From positions 1-14,635 of the forward strand of contig JAUNCU010000060.1 of the NCBI GenBank assembly GCA_030526455.1: DNA of 14,635 bases. Direction: 5' to 3'. This document shows, piece by piece, positions 1 through 7,125 of this stretch; within the stretch, counting starts at the first letter, position 1, and each line of letters opens with the position of its first letter. The notes below the pieces were generated by a model, which saw only the letters and a list, made by a program, of their open reading frames with translations, searched no databases and was not told where the DNA came from. The translations under genes and the position numbers were made by a program. Origin of the DNA: Bacteroidales bacterium. GTDB taxonomy: Bacteria > Bacteroidota > Bacteroidia > Bacteroidales > Muribaculaceae.

Positions 1-87
1 GAATCCCTAGCCCCGCAAGCCCCCGCTTGCCCCGCTAGCCCAAGCAAAAAAAATCTTGCTCACCCACCCACTCAAGAAAACAGCCCC
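1..87 (+). promoter_or_regulatory. C-rich leader upstream of upxY, partial
   Basis: This is the untranslated stretch before the antiterminator gene, and the window cuts it at the left. It is strongly C-rich on the + strand and carries a small hairpin (15-30), two copies of CTAGCCC (7-13 and 35-41), an A8 run near 46-53 and a C/A-rich stretch up to the start codon. I see no Bacteroidetes promoter (-7 TAnnTTTG, -33 TTTG) in these 87 bases, so the promoter, and any invertible segment carrying it, must lie upstream. In B. fragilis capsule operons the leader before upxY is where the UpxY protein acts, so a role in antitermination is plausible but is inferred from position only. Confidence 0.4.
15..30 (+). 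other. Hairpin GCAAGC-CCCC-GCTTGC
   Basis: A perfect 6-bp stem with a CCCC loop lies 57 bases before the upxY start codon. Flanking CTAG copies at 7-10 and 35-38 could pair as an outer stem across a 4x4 internal loop. No U-tract follows on the + strand, so it does not look like an intrinsic terminator. It resembles the hairpin at 667-681. A role as an antiterminator recruitment or pause element is a guess from its position. Confidence 0.4.
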
Positions 88-600
88 ATGCTCCACTGGT
101 ACGCATTCCGCATGCACAGCCGCACGCCCCACCAGGCACAGGCCATCGCCCGCAAGGCAGGTTTCGACACCTACTACGCACTCCGCCCCATTCTTGCCGA
201 CACCTCCTACCAGGCCACCAGCCAACAAGCCATGACCGAGAAAGCACTCATGCCCTCAGTCATCTTCATCAAGTGCACCAGCGAATTCGCCCAGCGCATG
301 CGCGACAGCCGCCAGATGTGGCCCTACACCCTGCCCGGAACAAGCGCCATCACACCCATCGCCGAAGCCGACATGCAAGTGTTCAGAGCCGCCGTCGAGT
401 CAGGCTGCCGCAAACTCGAAGTCATCGACCCCAACCTCGCCGTAGGGCAGCGAGTGCGAGTGCTCGGAGGCATATTCGCGGGCCAGGAAGGCTACATCGT
501 GAAACTGCGCGGCGACAAGCGCTTCGTCATCACCATCCCCGGCGTAGTAGCCATCGCCACCATCTACATCCCCCCACACCTCCTAGCCCCCGCCACCTAG
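88..600 (+). CDS. upxY: UpxY-like NusG-family transcription antiterminator
   Basis: A 170-residue NusG paralogue of the type that heads Bacteroidales capsule operons, where it suppresses premature termination in its own operon. The N-terminal NGN domain starts with HWYAFRM (residues 3-9), and a strand MPSVIFIKC follows near residues 55-63. The C-terminal KOW domain is clear from about residue 117: VGQRVRVLGGIFAGQEGY, then RFVITIPGVVAIATIYIPPHLL. The first ATG gives normal NGN spacing, and there is no Shine-Dalgarno, as usual in this phylum. The gene is very C-rich: bases 301-360 are about 67% G+C by hand count, with mostly C-ending codons, unlike the AT-rich gene that follows. No upxZ-like inhibitor gene follows. 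Family assignment is confident; control of this operon is inferred from position. Confidence 0.9.
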   Translation: MLHWYAFRMHSRTPHQAQAIARKAGFDTYYALRPILADTSYQATSQQAMTEKALMPSVIFIKCTSEFAQRMRDSRQMWPYTLPGTSAITPIAEADMQVFRAAVESGCRKLEVIDPNLAVGQRVRVLGGIFAGQEGYIVKLRGDKRFVITIPGVVAIATIYIPPHLLAPAT

Positions 601-657
601 CCCACCCCCATCAGCAGCAAAGGCAAAACATCGCCCCCACCCACATCACCAAAGGGC

Positions 658-681
658 AAAACAAAAGCCAGCCCCGCTGGC
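658..681 (-). terminator. Possible intrinsic terminator for antisense transcription
   Basis: Bases 667-681 form a perfect hairpin (GCCAGC, loop CCC, GCTGGC). Read on the - strand, the stem is followed directly by TTTTGTTTT (666-658), which is the hairpin plus T-tract pattern of a Rho-independent terminator. Read on the + strand, no T-tract follows. No - strand gene is visible, so it could stop antisense transcripts, or be a remnant of an earlier gene arrangement. The stem is only 6 bp, so confidence is low. Confidence 0.35.
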
Positions 682-683
682 GC

Positions 684-717
684 AATACTACTCACTCACA
701 GAAAAAAAAATACTACT
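684..717 (+). repeat. Short direct repeat AATACTACT, 25-base spacing
   Basis: AATACTACT occurs at 684-692 and again at 709-717. Each copy is followed by CACTC (directly in the first, after one extra A in the second), so the similarity extends to about 14 bases with one insertion. An A9 run sits between them. It lies 19 bases before the wzx start. Function unknown; it could be replication slippage or a junction scar where the AT-rich block begins. Confidence 0.45.
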
Positions 718-735
718 ACACTCTAAAAATACAAA

Positions 736-2265
736 ATGTCAGAACCAATATCCGACAACCGCCGCATAGCCAAAAACACCCTCATGCTCTACCTGCGCAT
801 GTTTGTGTTGATGCTCATCAGTTTCTACACATCACGCGTAATATTGCAGACATTGGGCGAAACCGACTTTGGCACTTACAATATTGTTGGCGGAACTGTT
901 GTATTATTCGCAATCATAACGGGCGCTTTATCATCAGGAACACAGCGCCATTTATCATACGAACTCGGAAAAGAAGACGGTAACGTGCCCAAAGTATTCA
1001 GCGCCTGCCTAAAGGTGCACATTTGGTTTGCGTTACTCATCATCGTTCTTTCCGAACTAATAGGCGTATGGTTTGTCAACACTCAATTAAACCTTCCCTT
1101 CGAAAGAATGGAAGCCGCAAATTGGGTGTTTCAGTTTTCGATTCTGTCATGCGCAATAGGCATCATTCGCGTGCCCTACAGCGCTAGTATTGTTGCTCAC
1201 GAAAGAATGTCGTTCTATGCCGTTCAAGGCATTCTTGAAGGTGTATTCAAGTTGGTCATCGTTTTTTGTCTTTTATTGGCCGACTTCGACAAACTAATAT
1301 TTTATTCTTTCCTGCATTTCGCGGTAATGGTTGCAATTACCATCCTCAACATCGCTTACTGCAAATATTCCTTCAAAAACATAAGAATTGTAAAAGTCAA
1401 AGACAGACAACTTTACAAAAAAATCATATCCTTTTCCAACTGGACAATTTTCGGAAGCATTGCAAACGTAGCCCGCTCTCAAGGCATAAACATAATTTTG
1501 AATATCTTCTACGGGGTTGCCATAAACGCAGCATTAGGTATTGCATCACAAATCACTGGTGCAACCAATCAGTTTGTGAGTGGGTTTCAGCAGGCGTTTA
1601 ATCCTCAACTCACGAAACTTGAGGCATCAAAAGATAAGCAAACCCAAACAAACCTTATTTGTCGAACTGCAAAATTCTCTTATTTGATTCTGCTATTTGT
1701 TGCCACACCAATACTCCTTAATCTGAAATTCATTCTCACTTTTTGGTTAGATAAATATCCCCTCCACACAGAGGGCTTATGCTTTTGGATTATTACAGCA
1801 ACATTGATTGACGCACTGTCAGGGCCACTTTGGATGAGTATATTTGCAACAGGTAAAATTAAGATTTACCAAATCGTAATCAGCGCAGTTATTTTGCTCA
1901 ACCTCCCGTTCACATATGTGTGCGGTATATGGAAATGGAATCCTGAATATGCTTTTGCACTTCAAGCCGTGGTAAATGCGTTGGCAGTGGTTGCACGCCT
2001 CATTTTCCTAAAAAAACTCATAGGTTTCCACATTGGAATATTTGTGAAAAAAGTAATACTCCCCATTTCAGTCGTAACGGCAGTTCTGGCTGGTATCATT
2101 TTCTTGTCAAAACAAATATGGCCCACAACCGATGGCTTTGACACATTTGCGATTAACAGTAGCGCATTACTCATTTCTGAAACGATTGTTATTCTTTATT
2201 TGGGTCTCAGCAAACAAGAAAGAAGCACAATAATTTCAAAAATCTCAACGAAATTCAAGAAATGA
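736..2265 (+). CDS. wzx: Wzx-type polysaccharide flippase (MOP superfamily)
   Basis: A 509-residue polytopic membrane protein that would flip the undecaprenyl-linked repeat unit across the inner membrane. The opening RIAKNTLMLYLRMFVLMLISFYTSRVIL, followed by a GETDFGTYNIVGG-like stretch, is the usual start of Bacteroidales capsule flippases. About 12-14 hydrophobic segments are spread along the chain, with short basic loops, and the length fits the family. It starts 135 bases after upxY and shares a 4-base ATGA with the pyruvyl transferase gene, so translation is probably coupled. Base composition drops sharply here: bases 1681-1740 are about 33% G+C, against about 67% in upxY, which suggests a different history from the flanks. 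The family is certain; the substrate is unknown. Confidence 0.95.
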   Translation: MSEPISDNRRIAKNTLMLYLRMFVLMLISFYTSRVILQTLGETDFGTYNIVGGTVVLFAIITGALSSGTQRHLSYELGKEDGNVPKVFSACLKVHIWFALLIIVLSELIGVWFVNTQLNLPFERMEAANWVFQFSILSCAIGIIRVPYSASIVAHERMSFYAVQGILEGVFKLVIVFCLLLADFDKLIFYSFLHFAVMVAITILNIAYCKYSFKNIRIVKVKDRQLYKKIISFSNWTIFGSIANVARSQGINIILNIFYGVAINAALGIASQITGATNQFVSGFQQAFNPQLTKLEASKDKQTQTNLICRTAKFSYLILLFVATPILLNLKFILTFWLDKYPLHTEGLCFWIITATLIDALSGPLWMSIFATGKIKIYQIVISAVILLNLPFTYVCGIWKWNPEYAFALQAVVNALAVVARLIFLKKLIGFHIGIFVKKVILPISVVTAVLAGIIFLSKQIWPTTDGFDTFAINSSALLISETIVILYLGLSKQERSTIISKISTKFKK

Positions 2266-3323
2266 CAAATCTCATATCAGTCTTAAAGACAGTTCTCTAT
2301 CACCCCATAGGGATGTATCACACCTATAAGCGAAGCGCAGAAATCAATGCCTCGCTTAGTGATAAGCCCAAAATATTTTTGCTCAATGTGCCCACCCACG
2401 GCAATCTTGGCGACCATTTGATATCAGTTGCTGCGCAAAAGTTTTTTGCCGACAACTGTGCTAATTACCAAATTGTGCCCATCACTTCGTCCGATTTGTA
2501 TTTTAGCATTTCCATTTCACTGCGCTCAGCAACCCCCGATGACATCCTGTGCATTACTGGCGGAGGCTTCTTGGGCTCAATGTATGAAGAAGAAAGAAGA
2601 TTATACAAAATCGCCAAACGCTACAAAAACAACAAGATCATCATCTTGCCTCAAACTATTTTTTACGAAAACAATAAAACTGGGACCTCTATACTCGAAA
2701 AGGCAAAGCGCATCTACGCCAACCATCCCAATATTTATGTCATGGCACGAGAAAAAGCCACATACGATTTGCTGCAACAAGTGCTGATACGTGGCCGTGA
2801 CAGCAACATCGCGCTCACTCCCGACATAGCATTATACCTGCACAATGAGCCAAACACAGAACGTAACACCATACTTTGGTGCTTGCGAAACGATGGCGAA
2901 GTTAATGCAGAGAACACAAAACTGATTGAAAAGGCAAGATACAAAGTGCAACGCCTCAACATCACACAAGTTGAAACCGACACCTATATTCATAAATTCA
3001 TCCCTGTGAAGAACGAATGCCAAGAGGTGGAGAAGAAAATCCAAGAATTCGGAAAAGCGAAATTGGTGATCACTGACAGACTGCACGGTATGATATATGC
3101 CGTAATCACTAACACTCCTGTTATTGCCCTAAACAACAACAACGGAAAAGTAGAGCAAGTGTACAACGCTTGGCTGAGCGACATACCTTTTGTAAAATTT
3201 GTTTCACACGAAAGTGAAGTGGACGACGCCATCAACTCATTACTTGAGATGAACAACGCAGCCTACGACAATTCCAAAATCATTTCTCATTTCAAACCCA
3301 TAATCGATGCAATCAATGCCTAA
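2262..3323 (+). CDS. Polysaccharide pyruvyl transferase family protein
   Basis: A 353-residue protein of the polysaccharide pyruvyl transferase family (PF04230; relatives include ExoV- and EpsO-like proteins). Members transfer pyruvate from phosphoenolpyruvate to a sugar hydroxyl pair as a ketal, adding a negative charge. Visible family signatures are HGNLGD (residues 46-51), a glycine-rich GGGFLGS (from residue 100) and the C-terminal DRLHGMIYA (from residue 272, with H275), then TPVIALNN. There is no signal peptide or membrane segment, so it should act in the cytoplasm on the lipid-linked intermediate. It overlaps wzx by 4 bases and the next transferase gene by up to 17. The gene is AT-rich like wzx. 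Some members of this family are not pyruvyl transferases, so the chemistry is likely but not proven. Confidence 0.9.
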   Translation: MTNLISVLKTVLYHPIGMYHTYKRSAEINASLSDKPKIFLLNVPTHGNLGDHLISVAAQKFFADNCANYQIVPITSSDLYFSISISLRSATPDDILCITGGGFLGSMYEEERRLYKIAKRYKNNKIIILPQTIFYENNKTGTSILEKAKRIYANHPNIYVMAREKATYDLLQQVLIRGRDSNIALTPDIALYLHNEPNTERNTILWCLRNDGEVNAENTKLIEKARYKVQRLNITQVETDTYIHKFIPVKNECQEVEKKIQEFGKAKLVITDRLHGMIYAVITNTPVIALNNNNGKVEQVYNAWLSDIPFVKFVSHESEVDDAINSLLEMNNAAYDNSKIISHFKPIIDAINA

Positions 3324-4308
3324 CCCAAAACTGAGCATCATCATCGCAATGTATAATATCGAAAAATACATTGCTGAATGCCTTGATAGTTGCCGCTTTC
3401 AAGAAATGGTGTCACCAGATGATTACGAAGTGATTATTGTGAACGATGGAGCCACCGACAACAGTCTTTCTATCGCTCTCAAAAGCATTGACGGAGCAAG
3501 CCACATGCGCATCGTCAATAGAGAGAACGGTGGTTTATCGGAAGCACGCAACACTGGCCTTAGAGAAGCCAAAGGCGAATATGTGTGGTTTGTGGATGGT
3601 GACGACAGAATCACCCCCGATGCAGTACACACAATTATTGAAGAAACAAAGGCCACTTCGCTCGATGCATATATTATCAATTTCTCCACCTTTGAACATA
3701 AAGATGTAATCAGCACTTCTGATTTCAAACGCTCACCCACGGTGCTTTCGGGCAAGGAGTACCACAACCAGCAATTAAGGCTACTCCCCATGATGGCATG
3801 GCTCACAATCTACAAAACCGAACTGCTGAAAGCCAACAAACTGTGGTTCTGCCCCGGTATTCTTCACGAGGACAAAGAATTCAGTGTACGTGCACATCAT
3901 TGCTGCTCTTCTATTGATTTTATAGAAGCGGCACTTTATCAATACCGAGTAGCCCGAACGGAGTCGATTATGAACGTGACCAGGAAAGACAATACAAAGT
4001 CGCTGGTTTCGGAAATCAAAATTTTAGACTCTTTCGAAAAGTTCTTTTATAACGAAGACAACCTTTTCACACGCAGAATCTTTGGCATGTGTGCCACAAC
4101 GTTCTTTATCAGGAGATACGACGAGGCTTTTCAAGAAAACGACGTCACAAAAGAACTCATAACGAATAATAAACACAGATTATATGAAATGATGTGGAAA
4201 TCACATGAGTGGAAAAGACAGGCATTGCTCTGCTTTATCATCTGCATGCCATCGTTCTGTCTTAAATCCGTGTTACCCAAAATTGGAAATCGTTCAAAAT
4301 TAATGTAA
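3307..4308 (+). CDS. Glycosyltransferase, family 2 (GT-A fold)
   Basis: A 333-residue inverting glycosyltransferase. The first 120 residues are classical GT2: KLSIIIAMYNIEKYIAECLDS, then EVIIVNDGATDNS, ENGGLSEARNTGL, and the metal-binding FVDGDD (DGDD at residues 97-100). The C-terminal third is less conserved and ends in a short hydrophobic, cysteine-containing stretch that could rest on the membrane. Two start codons are possible: ATG 3307, used here, overlaps the upstream gene by 17 bases; ATG 3316 (residue 4) overlaps it by 8 and begins just before the conserved KLSIII strand. Neither choice affects the domain. Donor and acceptor sugars cannot be read from the sequence. It sits 3 bases before the next transferase gene. 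Confidence 0.94.
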   Translation: MQSMPNPKLSIIIAMYNIEKYIAECLDSCRFQEMVSPDDYEVIIVNDGATDNSLSIALKSIDGASHMRIVNRENGGLSEARNTGLREAKGEYVWFVDGDDRITPDAVHTIIEETKATSLDAYIINFSTFEHKDVISTSDFKRSPTVLSGKEYHNQQLRLLPMMAWLTIYKTELLKANKLWFCPGILHEDKEFSVRAHHCCSSIDFIEAALYQYRVARTESIMNVTRKDNTKSLVSEIKILDSFEKFFYNEDNLFTRRIFGMCATTFFIRRYDEAFQENDVTKELITNNKHRLYEMMWKSHEWKRQALLCFIICMPSFCLKSVLPKIGNRSKLM

Positions 4309-4311
4309 TAT

Positions 4312-5289
4312 ATGAATAACTACCCAACTTATAGTGTTGCGATTCGCACATTAGGCACTGCTGGCGAGAAATATTTAGAAACCCTTCGCTCGGTTGACCG
4401 ACAAAGTGTTCAGCCCGAGAACATTTTCGTTTATATCCCTCATGGTTATGCACTGCCTAATGAGACTATTGGTAAGGAAGTATACATACGTTGCGAAAAA
4501 GGCATGATTACCCAACGCTCGTTGTCTTTTTCTGAAATCAATTCAGAATTCATACTATTTTTGGATGATGATTTAAGTTTTGAGAAAGATATGGTAAAAA
4601 AGATGTTTGACAGTCTATTACTTCACCAAGCAGACTGTATTTCCCCTAACATTTATCCCAACCACAACGAGACTTTCATCAACAAATGCCGAGACTTTCT
4701 GGGTGGAACACATCCTCACTATAAAAAAGACTGGGCTTTCATAATTCGCAACGACTCACATTATTCATATAATAACAATCCTAAAGCCCCGGCTCTTCAA
4801 ACTCAGAGTGGGGCTGGAGCATGTGCCCTTTGTAGAAAAACCACCTATGAAGCCATTCACTTCGAAGACGAAAGATGGATGGAAGATGTGGGATATGCTT
4901 ATGGAGATGACCAACTATTTTTCTACAAAATGCACAAATATGGGCACAAAGTCCTCACTGCTTTTGATGTAGATATCACACATCTAGATGCTGGTGCTGG
5001 TGGTGCCAAATCAAAAAACATAGGTGTTACTATCTCTTTTTGCAGATATGTAATTTGGAGAAGAACTATATTTGACACCAAGTGTAATTCTTTTGATAGA
5101 TTCAAATGCAGAGCAGCACTCCTGTTAAGTGAACTGGTTATATTTCCTCTCACATGTGCGATTGCAATTAGATATCGCTCACTACAGGCATTCAAACAAG
5201 CCAAAGCAGGGAAAAAAGCAGCGAAACGTTTCATCAAGTCTGAGGACTATAAAAAATACCCCTCATTTTTACAACACATAAAACAATGA
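4312..5289 (+). CDS. Glycosyltransferase with GT2-like GT-A domain
   Basis: A 325-residue putative glycosyltransferase. It opens with a GT-A strand (YSVAIRTLGTAGEKYLETLRSV) and has a metal-binding triad in FILFLDDDLSF (DDD at residues 85-87). Further on, an acidic stretch GDDQLFFYKMHKYG is placed like the catalytic-base region of GT2 enzymes, after SGAGACALCRK. Near the C-terminus a hydrophobic run (ALLLSELVIFPLTCAIAI) is followed by many lysines and arginines, suggesting peripheral membrane contact. It is more divergent than the other GT2 proteins in the operon. It starts 3 bases after the previous stop and shares an ATGA with the GT32 gene. AT-rich. The family is likely; the sugar is unknown. 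Confidence 0.85.
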   Translation: MNNYPTYSVAIRTLGTAGEKYLETLRSVDRQSVQPENIFVYIPHGYALPNETIGKEVYIRCEKGMITQRSLSFSEINSEFILFLDDDLSFEKDMVKKMFDSLLLHQADCISPNIYPNHNETFINKCRDFLGGTHPHYKKDWAFIIRNDSHYSYNNNPKAPALQTQSGAGACALCRKTTYEAIHFEDERWMEDVGYAYGDDQLFFYKMHKYGHKVLTAFDVDITHLDAGAGGAKSKNIGVTISFCRYVIWRRTIFDTKCNSFDRFKCRAALLLSELVIFPLTCAIAIRYRSLQAFKQAKAGKKAAKRFIKSEDYKKYPSFLQHIKQ

Positions 5290-6029
5290 TACCCAAGATA
5301 ATTCATTACTGTTGGTTTGGGCGGAATCCGCTTCCTGAGTCGGCCATCAAGTGCATCGACAGTTGGAAGAAGTATTTCCCCGGCTACGAGATAAAGGAGT
5401 GGAACGAGGATAATTTCGACGTGAACATTATCCCCTACACTGCCGAGGCCTACGAGGCGAAGAAATATGCCTTCGTGAGCGACTATGCCCGTTTCTGGAT
5501 TCTCTACCGCTACGGCGGCCTCTACTTCGACACCGACGTGGAAGTGATCAAGCCCATGGACGACATCGTGGCGCGCGGTCCCTTTATGGGCATTGAGGTG
5601 GAAACGCCCGACAGCACCACCCTGCCACTCGTGGCTCCCGGCCTTGGCCTCGGCGCCACCAGCGAGATGGCGCTCTACAAGGAGATTCTCGACTATTACC
5701 AGCCACTGCACTTCCTCGACGCCGACGGCAAACCCAGCCAAGTGACCGTGGTGAAGCACAACACCAATGTGCTCAAGGCTCACGGCATGCGCCCGAGCAA
5801 CGAACTGCAGCAGGTGGGCGAGGTGTGGATTTATCCGCGCGACTACTTCAACCCGCTGAACGACAACACCGGTGTGCTCGACGTGACCCCGAACACCCGC
5901 AGCATACACTGGTACACCAAAACTTGGCTCCCCAAGCGCAACCCACTCAAGGCAAAACTTTCGCGCTGGCTGCACCGCCACTTCGGCGACGACGCCTTTG
6001 CCTGGACAAGAAAATTCAGAAAACACTGA
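5286..6029 (+). CDS. GT32-type glycosyltransferase (DXD sugar-binding domain)
   Basis: A 247-residue protein of the Gly_transf_sug/GT32 type (relatives are often annotated as OCH1-like capsular transferases). It opens with the diagnostic IPKIIHYCWFGRNPLP. The segment KKYAFVSDYARFWILYRYGG leads into LYFDTDVEV, whose DTD (residues 82-84) binds the metal and nucleotide sugar. The length fits bacterial members, and no membrane segment is seen. It is coupled to the previous gene by ATGA, and the polymerase starts 16 bases after its stop. The gene is markedly GC-rich (bases 5521-5580 about 60% G+C) between AT-rich neighbours, so it may have joined the operon separately. Donor and acceptor are unknown. 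Confidence 0.91.
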   Translation: MIPKIIHYCWFGRNPLPESAIKCIDSWKKYFPGYEIKEWNEDNFDVNIIPYTAEAYEAKKYAFVSDYARFWILYRYGGLYFDTDVEVIKPMDDIVARGPFMGIEVETPDSTTLPLVAPGLGLGATSEMALYKEILDYYQPLHFLDADGKPSQVTVVKHNTNVLKAHGMRPSNELQQVGEVWIYPRDYFNPLNDNTGVLDVTPNTRSIHWYTKTWLPKRNPLKAKLSRWLHRHFGDDAFAWTRKFRKH

Positions 6030-6045
6030 AAAGACTCTTAACTAT

Positions 6046-7125
6046 ATGACGATTCCTGCAGAATTATATAACACTGTTTACCTAGGCGCATTGGTGATAC
6101 TAACCGTTGTGTTGGGATTCTGTTACGCATTATACACACAAGAACGCTTGGAGCATCCTAAAAAAGAGATGTTCCTTCCATCGGCATTGATATGCGTGAT
6201 AGTTACAGCGTTCATTGGTACGCGTCCCATTAGCCATGTTTTTGTGGATATGGCTGGCTATGCTACATCTATGCATATATGGAAGATTCCAAACATCAAT
6301 TATTCATGGAGCCAACTGAACCTAATTTTTGATAACTTCCGTATTTTCTTTGCCACGAACGAATATCCAATTGAATGGTTTTTCATAATCATTGCAATCG
6401 TTTATTTCGGATGCATGTGGATTGCATGTCGAAAGATATTCCCATTTGATACACTATTTGCTTTCATTGTCTGTCTGGGAGCATTCTCGACTTTCAGTTT
6501 TGGCACAAATGGTATTAAAGCAGGCGCGGCAGCATCTTGCTTTTTATTGGCACTTGCTTACAATAAGAAAACTTGGCTTGCCATTCTTTTTGCCTTTATT
6601 TCTTGGGGATTACACCACTCTATGAGCATGGTAGTGGGTGCATTTATAATTGTCAAATTCTATAATAAACCCAAGTTTCACTTCATCGTTTGGGGAATAA
6701 GCCTACTGATTGCTGCGGCTCATATCACGGTGTTCCAGAACCTCTTTATGTCGGTAGCCGATGACCATGGTGCTGGATATCTTGGTGAACAGCAATTTGG
6801 TAAAGGTTTCCGCATAGACTTCATCCTCTACAGCGCCATGCCGGTGCTCGTGGGCTACTATGCCATTTTCAAGAAGAAAATCCAGTCCGACAACTACAAC
6901 ACCCTGCTCAGCACCTATTTGCTCACCAACAGCATCTGGATGCTGTGTATGTATGCCGAGTTCACTAATCGTATCGCCTATCTGAGTTGGTTCATGTATC
7001 CCATTGTGCTCATCTATCCGTTCCTCAACATCAAGTGGAGCGAGCGGCAGTACAGGCAGGCCATCACAGTGGCGGCGCTTCACCTAGGTTTCACATTATT
7101 TATGACTTACGTTTTCTATGGCTAA
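6046..7125 (+). CDS. wzy: EpsG-type polysaccharide polymerase (Wzy)
   Basis: A 359-residue multi-spanning membrane protein of the EpsG family, the likely Wzy polymerase that joins flipped repeat units. Family marks include TRPISHVFVDMAGYATSM near the first helices, FGTNGIKAGAAASCFLLALAY, a WGLHHS motif (H190, H191) and FTNRIAYLSWFMYP near the end. Roughly ten hydrophobic segments are visible. I chose ATG 6046 because it gives a 16-base gap after the GT32 stop and begins just before the first helix; an in-frame TTG at 5998 would add an unlikely polar tail. Composition changes inside the gene: about 33% G+C at 6361-6420, 48% at 6841-6900 and 60% at 7021-7080. It overlaps the next gene by 8 bases. 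Confidence 0.9.
   Translation: MTIPAELYNTVYLGALVILTVVLGFCYALYTQERLEHPKKEMFLPSALICVIVTAFIGTRPISHVFVDMAGYATSMHIWKIPNINYSWSQLNLIFDNFRIFFATNEYPIEWFFIIIAIVYFGCMWIACRKIFPFDTLFAFIVCLGAFSTFSFGTNGIKAGAAASCFLLALAYNKKTWLAILFAFISWGLHHSMSMVVGAFIIVKFYNKPKFHFIVWGISLLIAAAHITVFQNLFMSVADDHGAGYLGEQQFGKGFRIDFILYSAMPVLVGYYAIFKKKIQSDNYNTLLSTYLLTNSIWMLCMYAEFTNRIAYLSWFMYPIVLIYPFLNIKWSERQYRQAITVAALHLGFTLFMTYVFYG

Larger units (their letters stand above)
601..735. other. Non-coding stretch between upxY and wzx
   Basis: These 135 bases hold no credible gene. The first half is C-rich and the second half A-rich, with an A9 run at 702-710. It contains a direct repeat AAAGG(G)CAAAACA (619-630 and 651-663), a perfect hairpin (667-681) and a repeat AATACTACT (684-692 and 709-717). 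This is where upxZ would be expected in a classical B. fragilis-type operon. I see no Bacteroidetes promoter consensus in it, so wzx is probably transcribed by read-through from upstream. Confidence 0.5.

Noticed and set aside
41..60. CAAG / CTTG pairing around the A8 run in the leader as a terminator
   Set aside because: The stem is only 4 bp with a 10-base loop, and no T-tract follows it on either strand.
273..983. A 236-aa + strand frame crossing the end of upxY, the spacer and the start of wzx
   Set aside because: The translation is a low-complexity Arg/His/Pro-rich product of C-rich DNA read out of frame, and it conflicts with two real genes.
5247..6026. Long open frame (259 aa) on the - strand over the GT32 gene
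   Set aside because: It is the antisense shadow of a GC-rich gene with clear GT32 motifs on the + strand, and its translation is valine/histidine-rich with no family signature.
5998..6045. Alternative TTG start for the polymerase
   Set aside because: It would overlap the GT32 gene by 32 bases and add 16 polar residues before the first membrane helix. ATG 6046 is better placed.
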